Shown: piece by piece, positions 56,584 to 64,000 of the stretch
Position numbering within the stretch: position 1 is the stretch's first letter
Layout: each line of letters opens with the position of its first letter
Assembly (NCBI GenBank): GCA_963803875.1
Contig: CAWDOA010000014.1
Location: forward strand, 168,239 to 232,238
Direction: 5' to 3'
DNA length: 64,000 nucleotides
Source of the DNA: JABDIY01 sp963803875
GTDB taxonomy: Bacteria > Actinomycetota > Acidimicrobiia > Acidimicrobiales > SZUA-35
Made by a program: the position numbers and the translations under genes
The notes under the pieces: generated by a model
What the model saw: the letters and a program-made list of their open reading frames with translations, nothing else
Database searches by the model: none
Told to the model about the DNA's origin: nothing

Positions 56584-57353
56584 TACATGAGCCCCAATTC
56601 TTCGAACAGATCAGCGATTGCGGGTGCGGCTTCAGGGCCTTCGCCCAACTTCACCGTGTTGGATTCGGTCGCCGGTGGTTGTTTGAGTCGTACCCGCGAT
56701 TGGCCTCCGGCTTCAGCCGATGCCTCGAATACCTTCACACCGATCTTCTTCGATGCGAGGCGACCCTTCATGGTGGGATAACGAGGAAGGTTGAGGCCTT
56801 CCTTCACCCCCATCACAGCGGGCATCGGAAGGTCATAGAGCTCGAATCCACCATCGATCTCACGCTTGGCCGTTGCGGTGCCAGCATCCACGTCGGGCTC
56901 GATGCCCTTGATTGCGTTCACAATCGGACGACCGAGCGCATGGGACACTCGGATGCCAACCTGGTACCCGCCCGAATCGGCCGATTCGTTCCCGAACAGA
57001 ATGAGGTCGAATGGGCCGCCTTCAGCTTCCAGAGCCTCGATTGCCGAAGTGATGGCCGATGCTGTGCGCTGGGGATCCCATGGAGATCCATCAGTACTCA
57101 ACAAGACGGCGTTCTGCACGCCCAGGGACGCTGCATACCGCAGTTGTTCCTCTGCCTCGGGAGGGCCGAGAGTCAGAACAGTTGCCTCGCCATCGAACCT
57201 CTCGGCCAGTTGCACCGCCTCTTCAACCGCACACTCTTCGTGGGGCGACATGGCAAACCCGAGGTGGGCACTGTCCACATCCTGCTCATCAGCAGTGATG
57301 TTGATCTTGGCTCCCGGTGCGGGCACCCGCTTCACACAAGTGAGAATTCGCAC
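56583..57353 (-). CDS. etfB: Electron transfer flavoprotein subunit beta
   Basis: The 256-residue protein starts at GTG 57353 (VRILTCVKRVPAPGAKI). The AMP-binding/ETF beta fold shows MSPHEECAVEEAVQLAERFDGEATVLTLGPPEAEEQLR, LILFGNESADSGGYQVGIRVSHALGRP and the recognition-loop region ELYDLPMPAVMGVKEGLNLPRYPTMKGRLASKKI. It forms the heterodimer with EtfA. The gene lies 238 bases downstream of the flavoprotein gene on the same strand; the gap holds a CGGAGGC/GCCTCCG hairpin at 57502-57518 and no gene. Confidence 0.94.
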   Translation of the reverse strand: MRILTCVKRVPAPGAKINITADEQDVDSAHLGFAMSPHEECAVEEAVQLAERFDGEATVLTLGPPEAEEQLRYAASLGVQNAVLLSTDGSPWDPQRTASAITSAIEALEAEGGPFDLILFGNESADSGGYQVGIRVSHALGRPIVNAIKGIEPDVDAGTATAKREIDGGFELYDLPMPAVMGVKEGLNLPRYPTMKGRLASKKIGVKVFEASAEAGGQSRVRLKQPPATESNTVKLGEGPEAAPAIADLFEELGLM

Positions 57354-57591
57354 GGTCAGGAAGCCTTTCCGACGACGCGTGATCTGGGCCAACGACAGGG
57401 GAAGGACGGCTCACGCACACCGCAGCGCGCGACTCCGCCCGGAGGGATGAGGGCGTTGCTGTGGGGCACGGCGAAGCGACACGAGCGGTTAGTGGCACGC
57501 CCGGAGGCGGAGCCTCCGTGGCGACCGAACGGCCCCCGGAGGGACAGCACAGGCTTGGTGAGTGAACCCAATCCCTTGCAGCCGCGCTCGA

Positions 57592-60123
57592 TCACGATTT
57601 CAACCTTTGATCCTGGGGATCGAAGACGCTGCCTTCGATGGCGGCAACCTTGATCGGGAACAGTTCGTTCATGTACATCACCCGGAAGTCGGCGCCGACC
57701 TCGGCCATGTCGGCCGGTAGATAACCGAGCAGCAAGTGTTTGCCCACGCTCGGCCCGGGGCCGGCGGTGGTGACCCGGGAGACTCGGCCGTGACTGTCGA
57801 GGATGCGCTCACCATCGACGGTGAGGATCGGTTCATTGCCACCCTGCATGAAACGTTCCCGCCCCTGGCTGTCATGGTTGTCCTCCACCGTGAACGTGCA
57901 CATCTTGGCGGCCGGTCCTTCTTCGCGAGCCTTGAGATAGGCCTCTTTGCCGATGAAGTCAGCAGCCTTGACCTTGGGGCGGGCCAGGCCGGCTTCCACC
58001 GGGTTGTACTCGCTCTCGAGTTCGGCCCCCATGAGCCGGTAGCCCTTCTCCAGGCGACCGGAGGTTCCGTACACTCCACCGCCGGTGGGGCGAAGACCGT
58101 GCTCGGCGCCGGCGTCCACAAGCGCGTCCCACAGGGCCGGGCCGTTGTCCCATGCGGTGTAGATCTCCCAGCCGGTGTCGCCGACATAGGAAATGCGGAA
58201 CAGCGTGGCCTCGATCGGACCGTCGGCGGTTTGGATCTCCACGTTGCGGAGCGATCCGTAGGGCGAGCCCTCCTGGCTGAGATCGTGATCGGTCAGCTTG
58301 CCGACAACGGCGGGGGCGTTCGGCCCCCATACCCCGAGCGTGGTGAGGTCGAGCGTGGCATCGGTCAAGGTCACGCCCGATGGAGGCATGTGCTTCTTGA
58401 TCCAGAAGCTGTCGCGACCGCCGTCGAACACACCGGTGACGATCCGCACGGTGTCCTCACCGGTGCGCATCATGGTGAGGTCGGAATGGAAACCACCGTC
58501 GGGGGTGAGCCACGGTGTGTAGACGCTCGATCCAACCGGCTTGTCCACCTTGTTGACAGCGAGGCGGTCGGCATACTCCACCGCACCGGGGCCGCTCAGT
58601 TCGTAGATCTGGAAAGCAGAGAGGTCCACCATGCCACAGTTCTCACGAAGGTTGAGATGTTCTCCGAGCGTGATCGGGCTCCACCACCGGTTGTCCCATT
58701 CCACCTCTCGCTCTTTGAGTCCGTATCGCTCGACAAGATCGGCATTGGAGTTGTACCACTGGGGCCGTTCCCAGGTTCGAGCGCTGAAGAACTCGGCGCC
58801 CAGCTCCTGCTGACGGCTGAAGTAGGGGCTCACCTGCAGGTTGCGACGACCCTCCCACTGCTCGCTGGGGTGCACGATGCCATAGGTCTTGTTGAAGTGT
58901 TCCGCCGAGCGGGCCCAGATGTGTTCGTCGCTCTTTTCCTGCTCATAGAAGCGGGCAATGTCGGATGCATGAGCATCGATCACGCGGGGATAGCCATAGG
59001 TCATCCATTCGGCGACCACTTGGGCCATACCGGGCCCTTCCTTCACCCACACCGCCGAGGCCGCCCACAGGTTTCGTACCTCGGGGATCTCACCAAGACA
59101 GGGCATGGCGTCGGGGGTGAGGCTGAGGAGGCCGTTGATGGCGTACTTGATCTCGGCATCGCCGAGCATGTCCATCAGCTCGATGGCCTGCTCCATCTGG
59201 TCGTCGAAGTCATCAGGGGTGAAGGGCATCTCGGTGGGGCTGAGCGCCGCTTCTTCGTTGGAGGGGATCTCGTCGGGGTGATGGAAGATCGGACGGTGAG
59301 CATAGGACCCAACTTCCATCGAGCCGGCCGACTGGCGCTCGTAACAGAAGGTGTCCATGTCACGAACGATCGGATAGCCGATCTCGTTGTTGGTTTCAGC
59401 AAGAATGTCCATGGGCCCAACGTCGGCCATCTGGTGAACCGCGGGTACCAGCGGGATGTAGGCACCGGCCATGTTGGCGGTCTGGTTGCTCCAGCAACCG
59501 GTGGCGATGACCACATAGTCGGCCATGATCGTGCCTTTGTCGGTCACTACACCGGTGATCTTCTTCTGGCCCGGCACGTGACTGTCTTCGGTGAGGAGGT
59601 CGGTCACGTTGGTATTGGCAAACACCTGGAGGTTGCCGGCCGCTTGGGCCTTCTTGCGCATTTGGGTGCCGGTTTCGAGGCTGTCGACCACGCTGACGGT
59701 CGGACAGTAGAAGCCGCCCAGGATCACTTCGTCGTTTATGAACGGCACAAGCTCTCTGACCTGAGCCGGAGTGAGCAGGTGAGCTTCGACGCCCCAAGCT
59801 TTGGCGCTGGTCATGCGTCTGGTGAGTTCGTCCATCCGCTCCTGAGTCCGGGCCACTTCGATGCCACCACTGTCGACACTGAGGTTCAGGTCGCGATACT
59901 GGTTCGCGCTCTGCACGCCGAGCAAGGCCATTTCTTTGTTGTGGTCGACCGGAAAGATGAAGTTGGATGCGTGGCCGGTGGAGCCTCCCGGGTTGGGCAG
60001 CGGACCCTTGTCTACCTGCACTATGTCGGACCAACCGAGATCTGATAGATGGCCGACGAGACAGTTGCCGACGATCCCGGCGCCGATGACGACGACCTTG
60101 GCCGAAGATGGAAAATCGCTCAC
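57592..60123 (-). CDS. FAD-dependent dimethylglycine/sarcosine dehydrogenase-like protein with GcvT domain
   Basis: The 843-residue protein has a DAO-type FAD domain (VVVIGAGIVGNCLVGHLSDLG). His51 in GSTGHASNF is at the position that covalently binds FAD in dimethylglycine and sarcosine dehydrogenases. C-terminal FAO_M/GcvT domains run from about 430: CGMVDLSAFQIYELSGPGAVEYADRL, TPDGGFHSDLTMMRTGEDTVRIVTG, FRISYVGDTGWEIYTAWDNGPALWDAL, GRLEKGYRLMGAELESEYNPVEAGLARPKV, FIGKEAYL. These enzymes oxidise an N-methyl group and give methylene-THF in the GcvT part, passing electrons to ETF, whose genes follow. The exact amine is not determined. The divergent GntR regulator is 89 bases away. Confidence 0.88.
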   Translation of the reverse strand: MSDFPSSAKVVVIGAGIVGNCLVGHLSDLGWSDIVQVDKGPLPNPGGSTGHASNFIFPVDHNKEMALLGVQSANQYRDLNLSVDSGGIEVARTQERMDELTRRMTSAKAWGVEAHLLTPAQVRELVPFINDEVILGGFYCPTVSVVDSLETGTQMRKKAQAAGNLQVFANTNVTDLLTEDSHVPGQKKITGVVTDKGTIMADYVVIATGCWSNQTANMAGAYIPLVPAVHQMADVGPMDILAETNNEIGYPIVRDMDTFCYERQSAGSMEVGSYAHRPIFHHPDEIPSNEEAALSPTEMPFTPDDFDDQMEQAIELMDMLGDAEIKYAINGLLSLTPDAMPCLGEIPEVRNLWAASAVWVKEGPGMAQVVAEWMTYGYPRVIDAHASDIARFYEQEKSDEHIWARSAEHFNKTYGIVHPSEQWEGRRNLQVSPYFSRQQELGAEFFSARTWERPQWYNSNADLVERYGLKEREVEWDNRWWSPITLGEHLNLRENCGMVDLSAFQIYELSGPGAVEYADRLAVNKVDKPVGSSVYTPWLTPDGGFHSDLTMMRTGEDTVRIVTGVFDGGRDSFWIKKHMPPSGVTLTDATLDLTTLGVWGPNAPAVVGKLTDHDLSQEGSPYGSLRNVEIQTADGPIEATLFRISYVGDTGWEIYTAWDNGPALWDALVDAGAEHGLRPTGGGVYGTSGRLEKGYRLMGAELESEYNPVEAGLARPKVKAADFIGKEAYLKAREEGPAAKMCTFTVEDNHDSQGRERFMQGGNEPILTVDGERILDSHGRVSRVTTAGPGPSVGKHLLLGYLPADMAEVGADFRVMYMNELFPIKVAAIEGSVFDPQDQRLKS

Positions 60124-60159
60124 GTGTGAAACCCCTTTAGGACAATCTGTGGAATGTGG

Positions 60160-60187
60160 GATTGAATATCACACTGATATATCAATC
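60160..60187. promoter_or_regulatory. Palindromic operator candidate between flavoprotein and GntR genes
   Basis: GATTGAATATCA (60160-60171) is nearly the reverse complement of TGATATATCAATC (60175-60187), with one extra base. The core ATATCA-CAC-TGATAT is a perfect inverted repeat. It lies in the AT-rich 89-base divergent promoter, 36 bases before the flavoprotein start and 26 bases before the GntR start. GntR/FCD regulators bind such sites, so autoregulation and control of the flavoprotein are inferred. Confidence 0.6.
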
Positions 60188-60212
60188 CTGTATCGTGATA
60201 GCCTAGATCGGG

Positions 60213-60875
60213 ATGACAGCCGTAGCAACCACCAAGACGATGGCCGAGGAGGCCTACGAACAGATCCGGTCTCGGATCGTTCGCTTGGACCTTGCCCCCG
60301 GCGATGTACTGCGGGAAGAAGACCTGCAGGACCAGCTCGGGATCGGGCGCACCCCGATCCGGGAGGCGTTGCAACGTCTGGCCGAGAGCACTTCGTGTCG
60401 ATCATCCCCCGTCGAGGCATGTTCGTTGCGGGCATCGATGTGTCGGAGTTGTCGCTGCTGTTCGAAACCAGAACGGTGCTGGAGCCCTATGCCGCCCGCC
60501 TGGCTGCGGCACGCGGTACAGAGGAACACTGGTCCGGCATGCAGGAAGCGCTCGACGCTGCCCAATCAGCCGACACCGGAGAGCTGATGGCGATTGATCA
60601 TCGATGCCATGAGTTGATGTGGGATGCGGCCGGCAATCGCTTCCTGCTCGACACGCTCGACGGTCTTGTACGCCCAGAGCGATCGGTTGTGGCACCTCTA
60701 CCTCAGCGACGTGGCCGACATGAGCGAAGCGGTGGCGAGAACACCGTGAGTTGCTCGACAGCCTCCGCAGTGGCGACGGAGACCGTGCTGCAAATCTCAT
60801 GGAAGAACACGTGCGATCGTTCGACGACCAAATCCGGCAGGCTGTCACTGCCCGCCTCGCTTCGCCTCTCACCTA
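60213..60875 (+). pseudogene. GntR family regulator with FCD domain (FadR-like), frameshifted
   Basis: The N-terminal winged helix is intact: EEAYEQIRSRIVRLDLAPGDVLREEDLQDQLGIGRTPIREALQRLAE. A break near 60385 moves to HFVSIIPRRGMFVAGIDVSELSLLFETRTVLEPYAARLAAA, the start of the FCD domain, and DHRCHELMWDAAGNRFLLDTLDGL holds its metal-binding His. Further breaks at about 60665 and 60740 precede WHLYLSD, RELLDSLRSGDGD and LMEEHVRSFDDQIRQAV to TAG 60875. FCD regulators sense small carboxylic acids; here probably a product of methylamine or betaine metabolism, by context. Confidence 0.83.
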
Positions 60876-61685
60876 GCTGGGATCACACCGGAACCGGTGT
60901 GGACTGACAGCTACAGGATCGGGGCGTCCCGGGGTGCTCCGAGGGGTGTGTGGGGTGTGATTTCTTGGGTTTTCCGTTGGGCTGGCGACTTTTCGACCGG
61001 ATCGGGGTGGGAAGACCCGTAGCCGTATGGATCGGTTGCGGTGGGGATGGGGTTTGGGAATGATCATGTGCCCTTTGAGGGTGTGTTCCCAGATTGCGGT
61101 GAGTCGTTCTTGAGCGTGGGCGACGCACCGCTCGAGGTTGCGGCGCAGCTGTTCACATCGTCGCCGGATCCGCCACTGGCTGGTGGCCGGCAGTGGCCCG
61201 GTGAGCTGGTAGCGGCCCCATCCTGTGCGCCGGATCCGGCCCCGGTCAGTTTCGGTGTGCAGGGCGTCTGAGATGGTTTTGCTGGACCGACCGTGAATAG
61301 TGAACCCGGCGTCGGTGACCGCGGTGATCAGGTCGGCCACGCTGTGGTGGGTGTTGTCGTGGTTGGCGAGGAACTGGAGGAGCCAGTAGCGGAGATCTCT
61401 ACCAGCAAGCACCCGTTGATCGATGCCCTCACATTGGTACCAGGCATCGTCGAGTTCGATGTTGTAGGTGCCCTCAGGGGTTTGGTCAGGGTCGGGACGG
61501 GCGGCCTGTTCGTGGGGTGACCACTGGAAGAGGTGAGGGTTTGCCCGCACCCATCGGATTTGGAATCGAAGCAGGCTTTGCTCGATGGCGAGCTTGTACC
61601 GGATGTCAGCAAACTGGTCATAGGCGGGTTCAAGGCTGTCCGAAGCGGCCCGGGTGGGCCGGTTCGGGTTATTCAGTTGTGTCAT
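60873..61685 (-). CDS. Hypothetical protein with winged-helix-like segment, coupled to DUF222-HNH gene
   Basis: The 270-residue protein is unknown to me. N-terminal helices (AYDQFADIRYKLAIEQSLLRF) carry DDAWYQCEGIDQRVLAGRDLRYWLLQFL. Residues about 108-165 look like a winged helix: NTHHSVADLITAVTDAGFTI, SSKTISDALHTETDRGRIRRTGWGRYQLTG. The C-terminus is very basic with many Arg, Pro and His (KPHPHRNRSIRLRVFPPRSGRK). The ATG at 61685 lies inside the last 17 bases of the upstream HNH endonuclease gene, so the two are translationally linked. A DNA- or RNA-binding role fits the charge and the helix pattern. Its end overlaps the convergent GntR gene by three bases. Confidence 0.68.
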   Translation of the reverse strand: MTQLNNPNRPTRAASDSLEPAYDQFADIRYKLAIEQSLLRFQIRWVRANPHLFQWSPHEQAARPDPDQTPEGTYNIELDDAWYQCEGIDQRVLAGRDLRYWLLQFLANHDNTHHSVADLITAVTDAGFTIHGRSSKTISDALHTETDRGRIRRTGWGRYQLTGPLPATSQWRIRRRCEQLRRNLERCVAHAQERLTAIWEHTLKGHMIIPKPHPHRNRSIRLRVFPPRSGRKVASPTENPRNHTPHTPRSTPGRPDPVAVSPHRFRCDPS

Positions 61686-62946
61686 GTTGTCGTTCCCTTT
61701 CCCGCACCCGGGACCGATGTTTCACCTGGCACCCAGATGGGAGTTCGACCCGACGGAATAGGGTCCCGTCGGGTCGTTTCCACAACAGGTCCCGGTGATC
61801 ATCGAGTTCGATGGTCCAGCCATCGTCGTGGACCCGGTGGTGATGCACCCCACACAACGGAACCAGGTTCGACAGGTCAGTGACCCCACCGTTCTCCCAG
61901 AACTGGATGTGATGAATCTCGCACCGATCAAAGCACACGTCACACACCGCACACGTGGGGTACATCACTGCGAGGGCGGCCCGTTGTGCATCGGTAGCGG
62001 TGCGGTGAGTACGCCCAACCGCCAGCGCCCTACCAGCATTATCAACACAGGTTTGTGTGACCCACGCATCGCACAACAAACGCCGTAGATGGTTCAAAGG
62101 GATGTCATTACCCATGCCGGTCCGTTTCTCGGTGCCGTCCCACACGCCCTTGGCGAGGGTTTCGAGGTCGACGATCACATTGATCGACGCCCGACCCCTC
62201 GCACCATTCCCGGCCTCAACCAGCGACTCCAACGCGAACGCATTCAGCAGATCACCGTGATGGGTTTCGTCACCCGCATCGAGTTGCTGTTTGGCCAGCG
62301 AACGGGCCTCGGCATCGATCGCTGTCTCCAACTTCTCCCCCGCAAGCGCGTCGAGATCGAAAGACCCCTTCACACGGCCATCGCGTTTCCAACACCGAAA
62401 CGAGTTCTTGTCCCGCTCACACCGGGCATCACTAGCCCCGTCATCGGAGATCCTGGCGACCTCCCGTCCCATCCACTCGGCGAACCGCCGGAGCGGGAGC
62501 CGTGTGGCCTTCAACGCATACACCCCATCACGAGAATCGAAGGTGGCTTGCCACTCTGGTACGTGCCGTAGTTTGCGGCGAGCGCCGGCGACGATGTCGG
62601 CATGTTCGAACCCAACCGTTCCAGCGATCAGACCTTCGGTGACCCTCGGCATCGACTCGGCCAGTTTGGCCCTGCGCTGCAAACGGCGGGCCGCAGTCTC
62701 AGACTGTTTCCCAACGGTGGAGAACACATCCTCCGCGCTCAACCCACCCAACTCCTCCAAACGAACCGCCGCCCGCACCGCCACACCATGAAGAACTCGG
62801 GCGGCCCGCTCGTTGGAACGAACCAGATCCATCACACCCGACTCGTCCAAACCATCAACTTCGACGGTCTCCAACAAATCCACATGAGCCTGCAACACGC
62901 CCACCACACCGGCCGAACCGGCCACAAGCGAAGACGAGAACTTCAT
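61669..62946 (-). CDS. DUF222 domain HNH endonuclease
   Basis: This 425-residue protein is typical of the multi-copy 13E12-type DUF222/HNH family of actinobacteria. The DUF222 region is ARVLHGVAVRAAVRLEELGG, QSETAARRLQRRAKLAESMP, VTEGLIAGTVGFEHADIVAGA. The C-terminal HNH domain is YPTCAVCDVCFDRCEIHHIQFWENGG, TDLSNLVPLCGVHHHRVHDDGW; the Cys pairs bind zinc and the His/Asn residues form the nuclease site. The ATG at 62946 (MKFSSSLVAG) is chosen; upstream residues are unrelated. These genes have features of selfish or repeat-associated elements, but I see no flanking repeats here. It is intact, so recent activity is possible. Confidence 0.9.
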   Translation of the reverse strand: MKFSSSLVAGSAGVVGVLQAHVDLLETVEVDGLDESGVMDLVRSNERAARVLHGVAVRAAVRLEELGGLSAEDVFSTVGKQSETAARRLQRRAKLAESMPRVTEGLIAGTVGFEHADIVAGARRKLRHVPEWQATFDSRDGVYALKATRLPLRRFAEWMGREVARISDDGASDARCERDKNSFRCWKRDGRVKGSFDLDALAGEKLETAIDAEARSLAKQQLDAGDETHHGDLLNAFALESLVEAGNGARGRASINVIVDLETLAKGVWDGTEKRTGMGNDIPLNHLRRLLCDAWVTQTCVDNAGRALAVGRTHRTATDAQRAALAVMYPTCAVCDVCFDRCEIHHIQFWENGGVTDLSNLVPLCGVHHHRVHDDGWTIELDDHRDLLWKRPDGTLFRRVELPSGCQVKHRSRVRERERQHDTTE

Positions 62947-63031
62947 ACTCCCATCATGACGAAGGGGTATGACACAGTTGGCCCAAGCCACACGCAAAAG
63001 GTTTCAAAAGACGTTCCAGGCATCGCCCTGA

Positions 63032-63376
63032 CTACGGCGGTGCAACCTCCCGGCCTGTTGATTCGTCGATCAGCTTGCGATTGCCGAGAGGGGCTTTGAA
63101 ACGCACCTCGAGTCCATCCTGGCAGTCCTCGCTTCCTGAACACCGGGATCCCGTTGGCCCCGTTGTCACGCTGACCCGAATCTCGTCGTCGGTCTCGACC
63201 ACCGCCGCCTCAGGATTGCCACCGCAACCGGGAGTCTCCATTACGAATCCGGTGCTCTCGAGCGGTAGTCGAATCGGTGGAATCGCCACATCCTGCCGGC
63301 TCGAGCAGCTGAGCAGCACCAAGCTACTCGAGAAGACACAAACCCGGATGAGCGACCTCGTTCGAAGGCTCTTCAA
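63032..63376 (-). CDS. Small putative lipoprotein
   Basis: The 114-residue protein has a signal peptide (SLIRVCVFSSSLVLLSC) with lipobox LLSC at about residue 24. The mature part has three more Cys (PGCGGNPE, SRCSGSEDCQDG) that could form disulfides, and ends in a charged tail (GLEVRFKAPLGNRKLIDESTGREVAPP). No family recognised. It lies alone between the DUF222-HNH gene and the aldolase gene on the same strand. The next stretch, 63377-63642, shows an AT-richer region near 63570-63630 but no gene. Confidence 0.6.
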   Translation of the reverse strand: MKSLRTRSLIRVCVFSSSLVLLSCSSRQDVAIPPIRLPLESTGFVMETPGCGGNPEAAVVETDDEIRVSVTTGPTGSRCSGSEDCQDGLEVRFKAPLGNRKLIDESTGREVAPP

Positions 63377-63642
63377 TCCACCACTTCCGCCTCGACAAGG
63401 AAAGCGGTCCGAAACGCCCAGCGTCTACGCGCCGAGAACGCGGCGCAACCAGCCCGAGCCGCCGGGGGCGGCCTGAGAGCTACACGAGCACCTGTCGGCG
63501 GGCCTGACATCTGCCAAGACCTGCTCAACATGCATGCCGCAGCCGGCGAAGGAGGGTTTCTGACAAGTGGAACATGTTGTTCGGCTACACATGCACATCA
63601 TCCTATCGCAAATGTACGTACATATGTCAAGTGTGGGCAGAC

Positions 63643-64000
63643 TCAGCCCTTCTTCGCCTTGGCCAAGTCGAGCGCAACGTCGACGATCATGTCTTCCTGA
63701 CCGCCGACCATACGACGCGCACCGAGCTCGAGCAGGATGTCCCGGGTGTCGAGGTCGTACATCTCGGCCGCCTTCTCGGCATGGCGCAGGAAGCTGGAGT
63801 AGACGCCGGCATAGCCCAAGCTGAGCGTCTCGCGATCGACCCGTACGGGACGGTCTTGAAGGGGACGAACAAGATCGTCGGCGGCATCCATCAACTTCGC
63901 TACATCACAACCATGCTCCCAGCCCTCCAGGTTCGCCACCGCGATGAAGGCTTCGAGAGGGCAATTCCCGGCGCCGGCTCCCATGCCGGCCAGTGATGCG
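63643..64000 (-). CDS. 4-hydroxy-2-oxovalerate aldolase (DmpG/MhpE-like), C-terminal part cut by right edge
   Basis: The frame is open to base 64000; only about the last 119 residues are in the window. ASLAGMGAGAGNCPLEAFIAVANLEG continues the TIM-barrel HMGL-like domain: GAGAGN is the conserved barrel end of this family. The communication domain follows: DVAKLMDAADDLVRPL, LSLGYAGVYSSFLRHAEKAAEMYDLDTRDILLELGARRMVGGQEDMIVDVALDL. The enzyme splits 4-hydroxy-2-oxoacids to pyruvate and an aldehyde in aromatic or steroid ring meta-cleavage, usually channelled to an acylating aldehyde dehydrogenase (DmpF). The N-terminus and neighbours lie beyond the window. Confidence 0.9.
   Translation of the reverse strand, partial: ASLAGMGAGAGNCPLEAFIAVANLEGWEHGCDVAKLMDAADDLVRPLQDRPVRVDRETLSLGYAGVYSSFLRHAEKAAEMYDLDTRDILLELGARRMVGGQEDMIVDVALDLAKAKKG

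Noticed and set aside
57354..57591. A small gene between the flavoprotein and etfB
   Set aside because: Short frames there are Arg/Gly/Pro-rich with no start context; only a small hairpin is visible.
57736..60045. 769-codon open frame antisense to the flavoprotein gene
   Set aside because: It mirrors the third-position GC bias of the real gene on the other strand; the His/Val/Gly-rich product has no domain pattern and no ribosome site.

Overview
The window is GC-rich bacterial DNA with tightly packed genes. A DUF222-HNH endonuclease, a sortase with a C-terminal membrane segment, DUF2277 and DUF5317 proteins, a fused PabB-PabC and a virulence-factor-domain/MttB cluster point to an actinobacterium, most likely of Acidimicrobiia type. 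That placement is inference from gene content; no rRNA or tRNA gene was seen. Many genes carry single-base frame breaks while the protein motifs on both sides stay intact. The breaks are densest at about 27.5-34.3 kb and 39.6-44.9 kb. This looks more like uncorrected indels than gene decay, so 'pseudogene' here means only that the frame is broken as sequenced.

Layout. 0-4.3 kb: a secreted protein (propeller, FAS1, CHRD, 5'-nucleotidase). 4.4-10.2 kb: universal stress protein, cysteine-synthase-like enzyme, SDR, HAD and histidine phosphatases, HIBADH-like dehydrogenase and a 2OG-Fe(II) oxygenase. 10.3-16.9 kb: a complete ccmABCDEFGHI System I cytochrome c maturation operon on the minus strand, including a 44-residue ccmD. 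17-27.5 kb: sortase, small surface proteins, glycosyltransferases, MetY, a CoA-binding protein, a GH63-like hydrolase, a TetR regulator and a DUF427 gene interrupted by TAG. 27.5-35.8 kb: a sugar-nucleotide reductase, a HisN-like phosphatase, an IclR regulator and, divergent from it, a corrinoid methyltransfer system (corrinoid protein, virulence-factor-domain protein, methyl-THF methyltransferase, ASKHA ferredoxin activator, MttB-family methyltransferase). 35.8-39.1 kb: PabB-PabC fusion and a peptidoglycan amidase. 39.1-43.7 kb: an NAD-linked formate dehydrogenase. 43.8-55.5 kb: glycerate kinase, ProRS, YhhN, propeller proteins, a spermidine-synthase-like protein and a PhyH-type oxygenase. 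55.6-60.9 kb: ETF alpha and beta, a dimethylglycine/sarcosine dehydrogenase-like flavoprotein and a divergent GntR regulator. 60.9-64 kb: a winged-helix-like protein, DUF222-HNH, a lipoprotein, and a DmpG/MhpE-type aldolase cut by the right edge.

How they fit together. The MttB system would move methyl groups from a quaternary or tertiary amine through a corrinoid protein to tetrahydrofolate. The flavoprotein with ETF would oxidise N-methyl groups and feed methylene-THF. PabB-PabC makes the pABA part of folate. The formate dehydrogenase would complete oxidation to CO2 with NADH formation. Together these look like a methylated-amine (betaine-like) oxidation island; the substrate is inferred.

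Most notable: the catalytic formate dehydrogenase gene has an in-frame TGA exactly at the active-site position (43468-43470, minus strand). It is followed by a textbook bacterial SECIS hairpin whose GGUCU loop lies 18 nt past the UGA. The enzyme is therefore very probably a selenoprotein. Its N-terminal iron-sulfur half is encoded separately, as the last gene of the operon.
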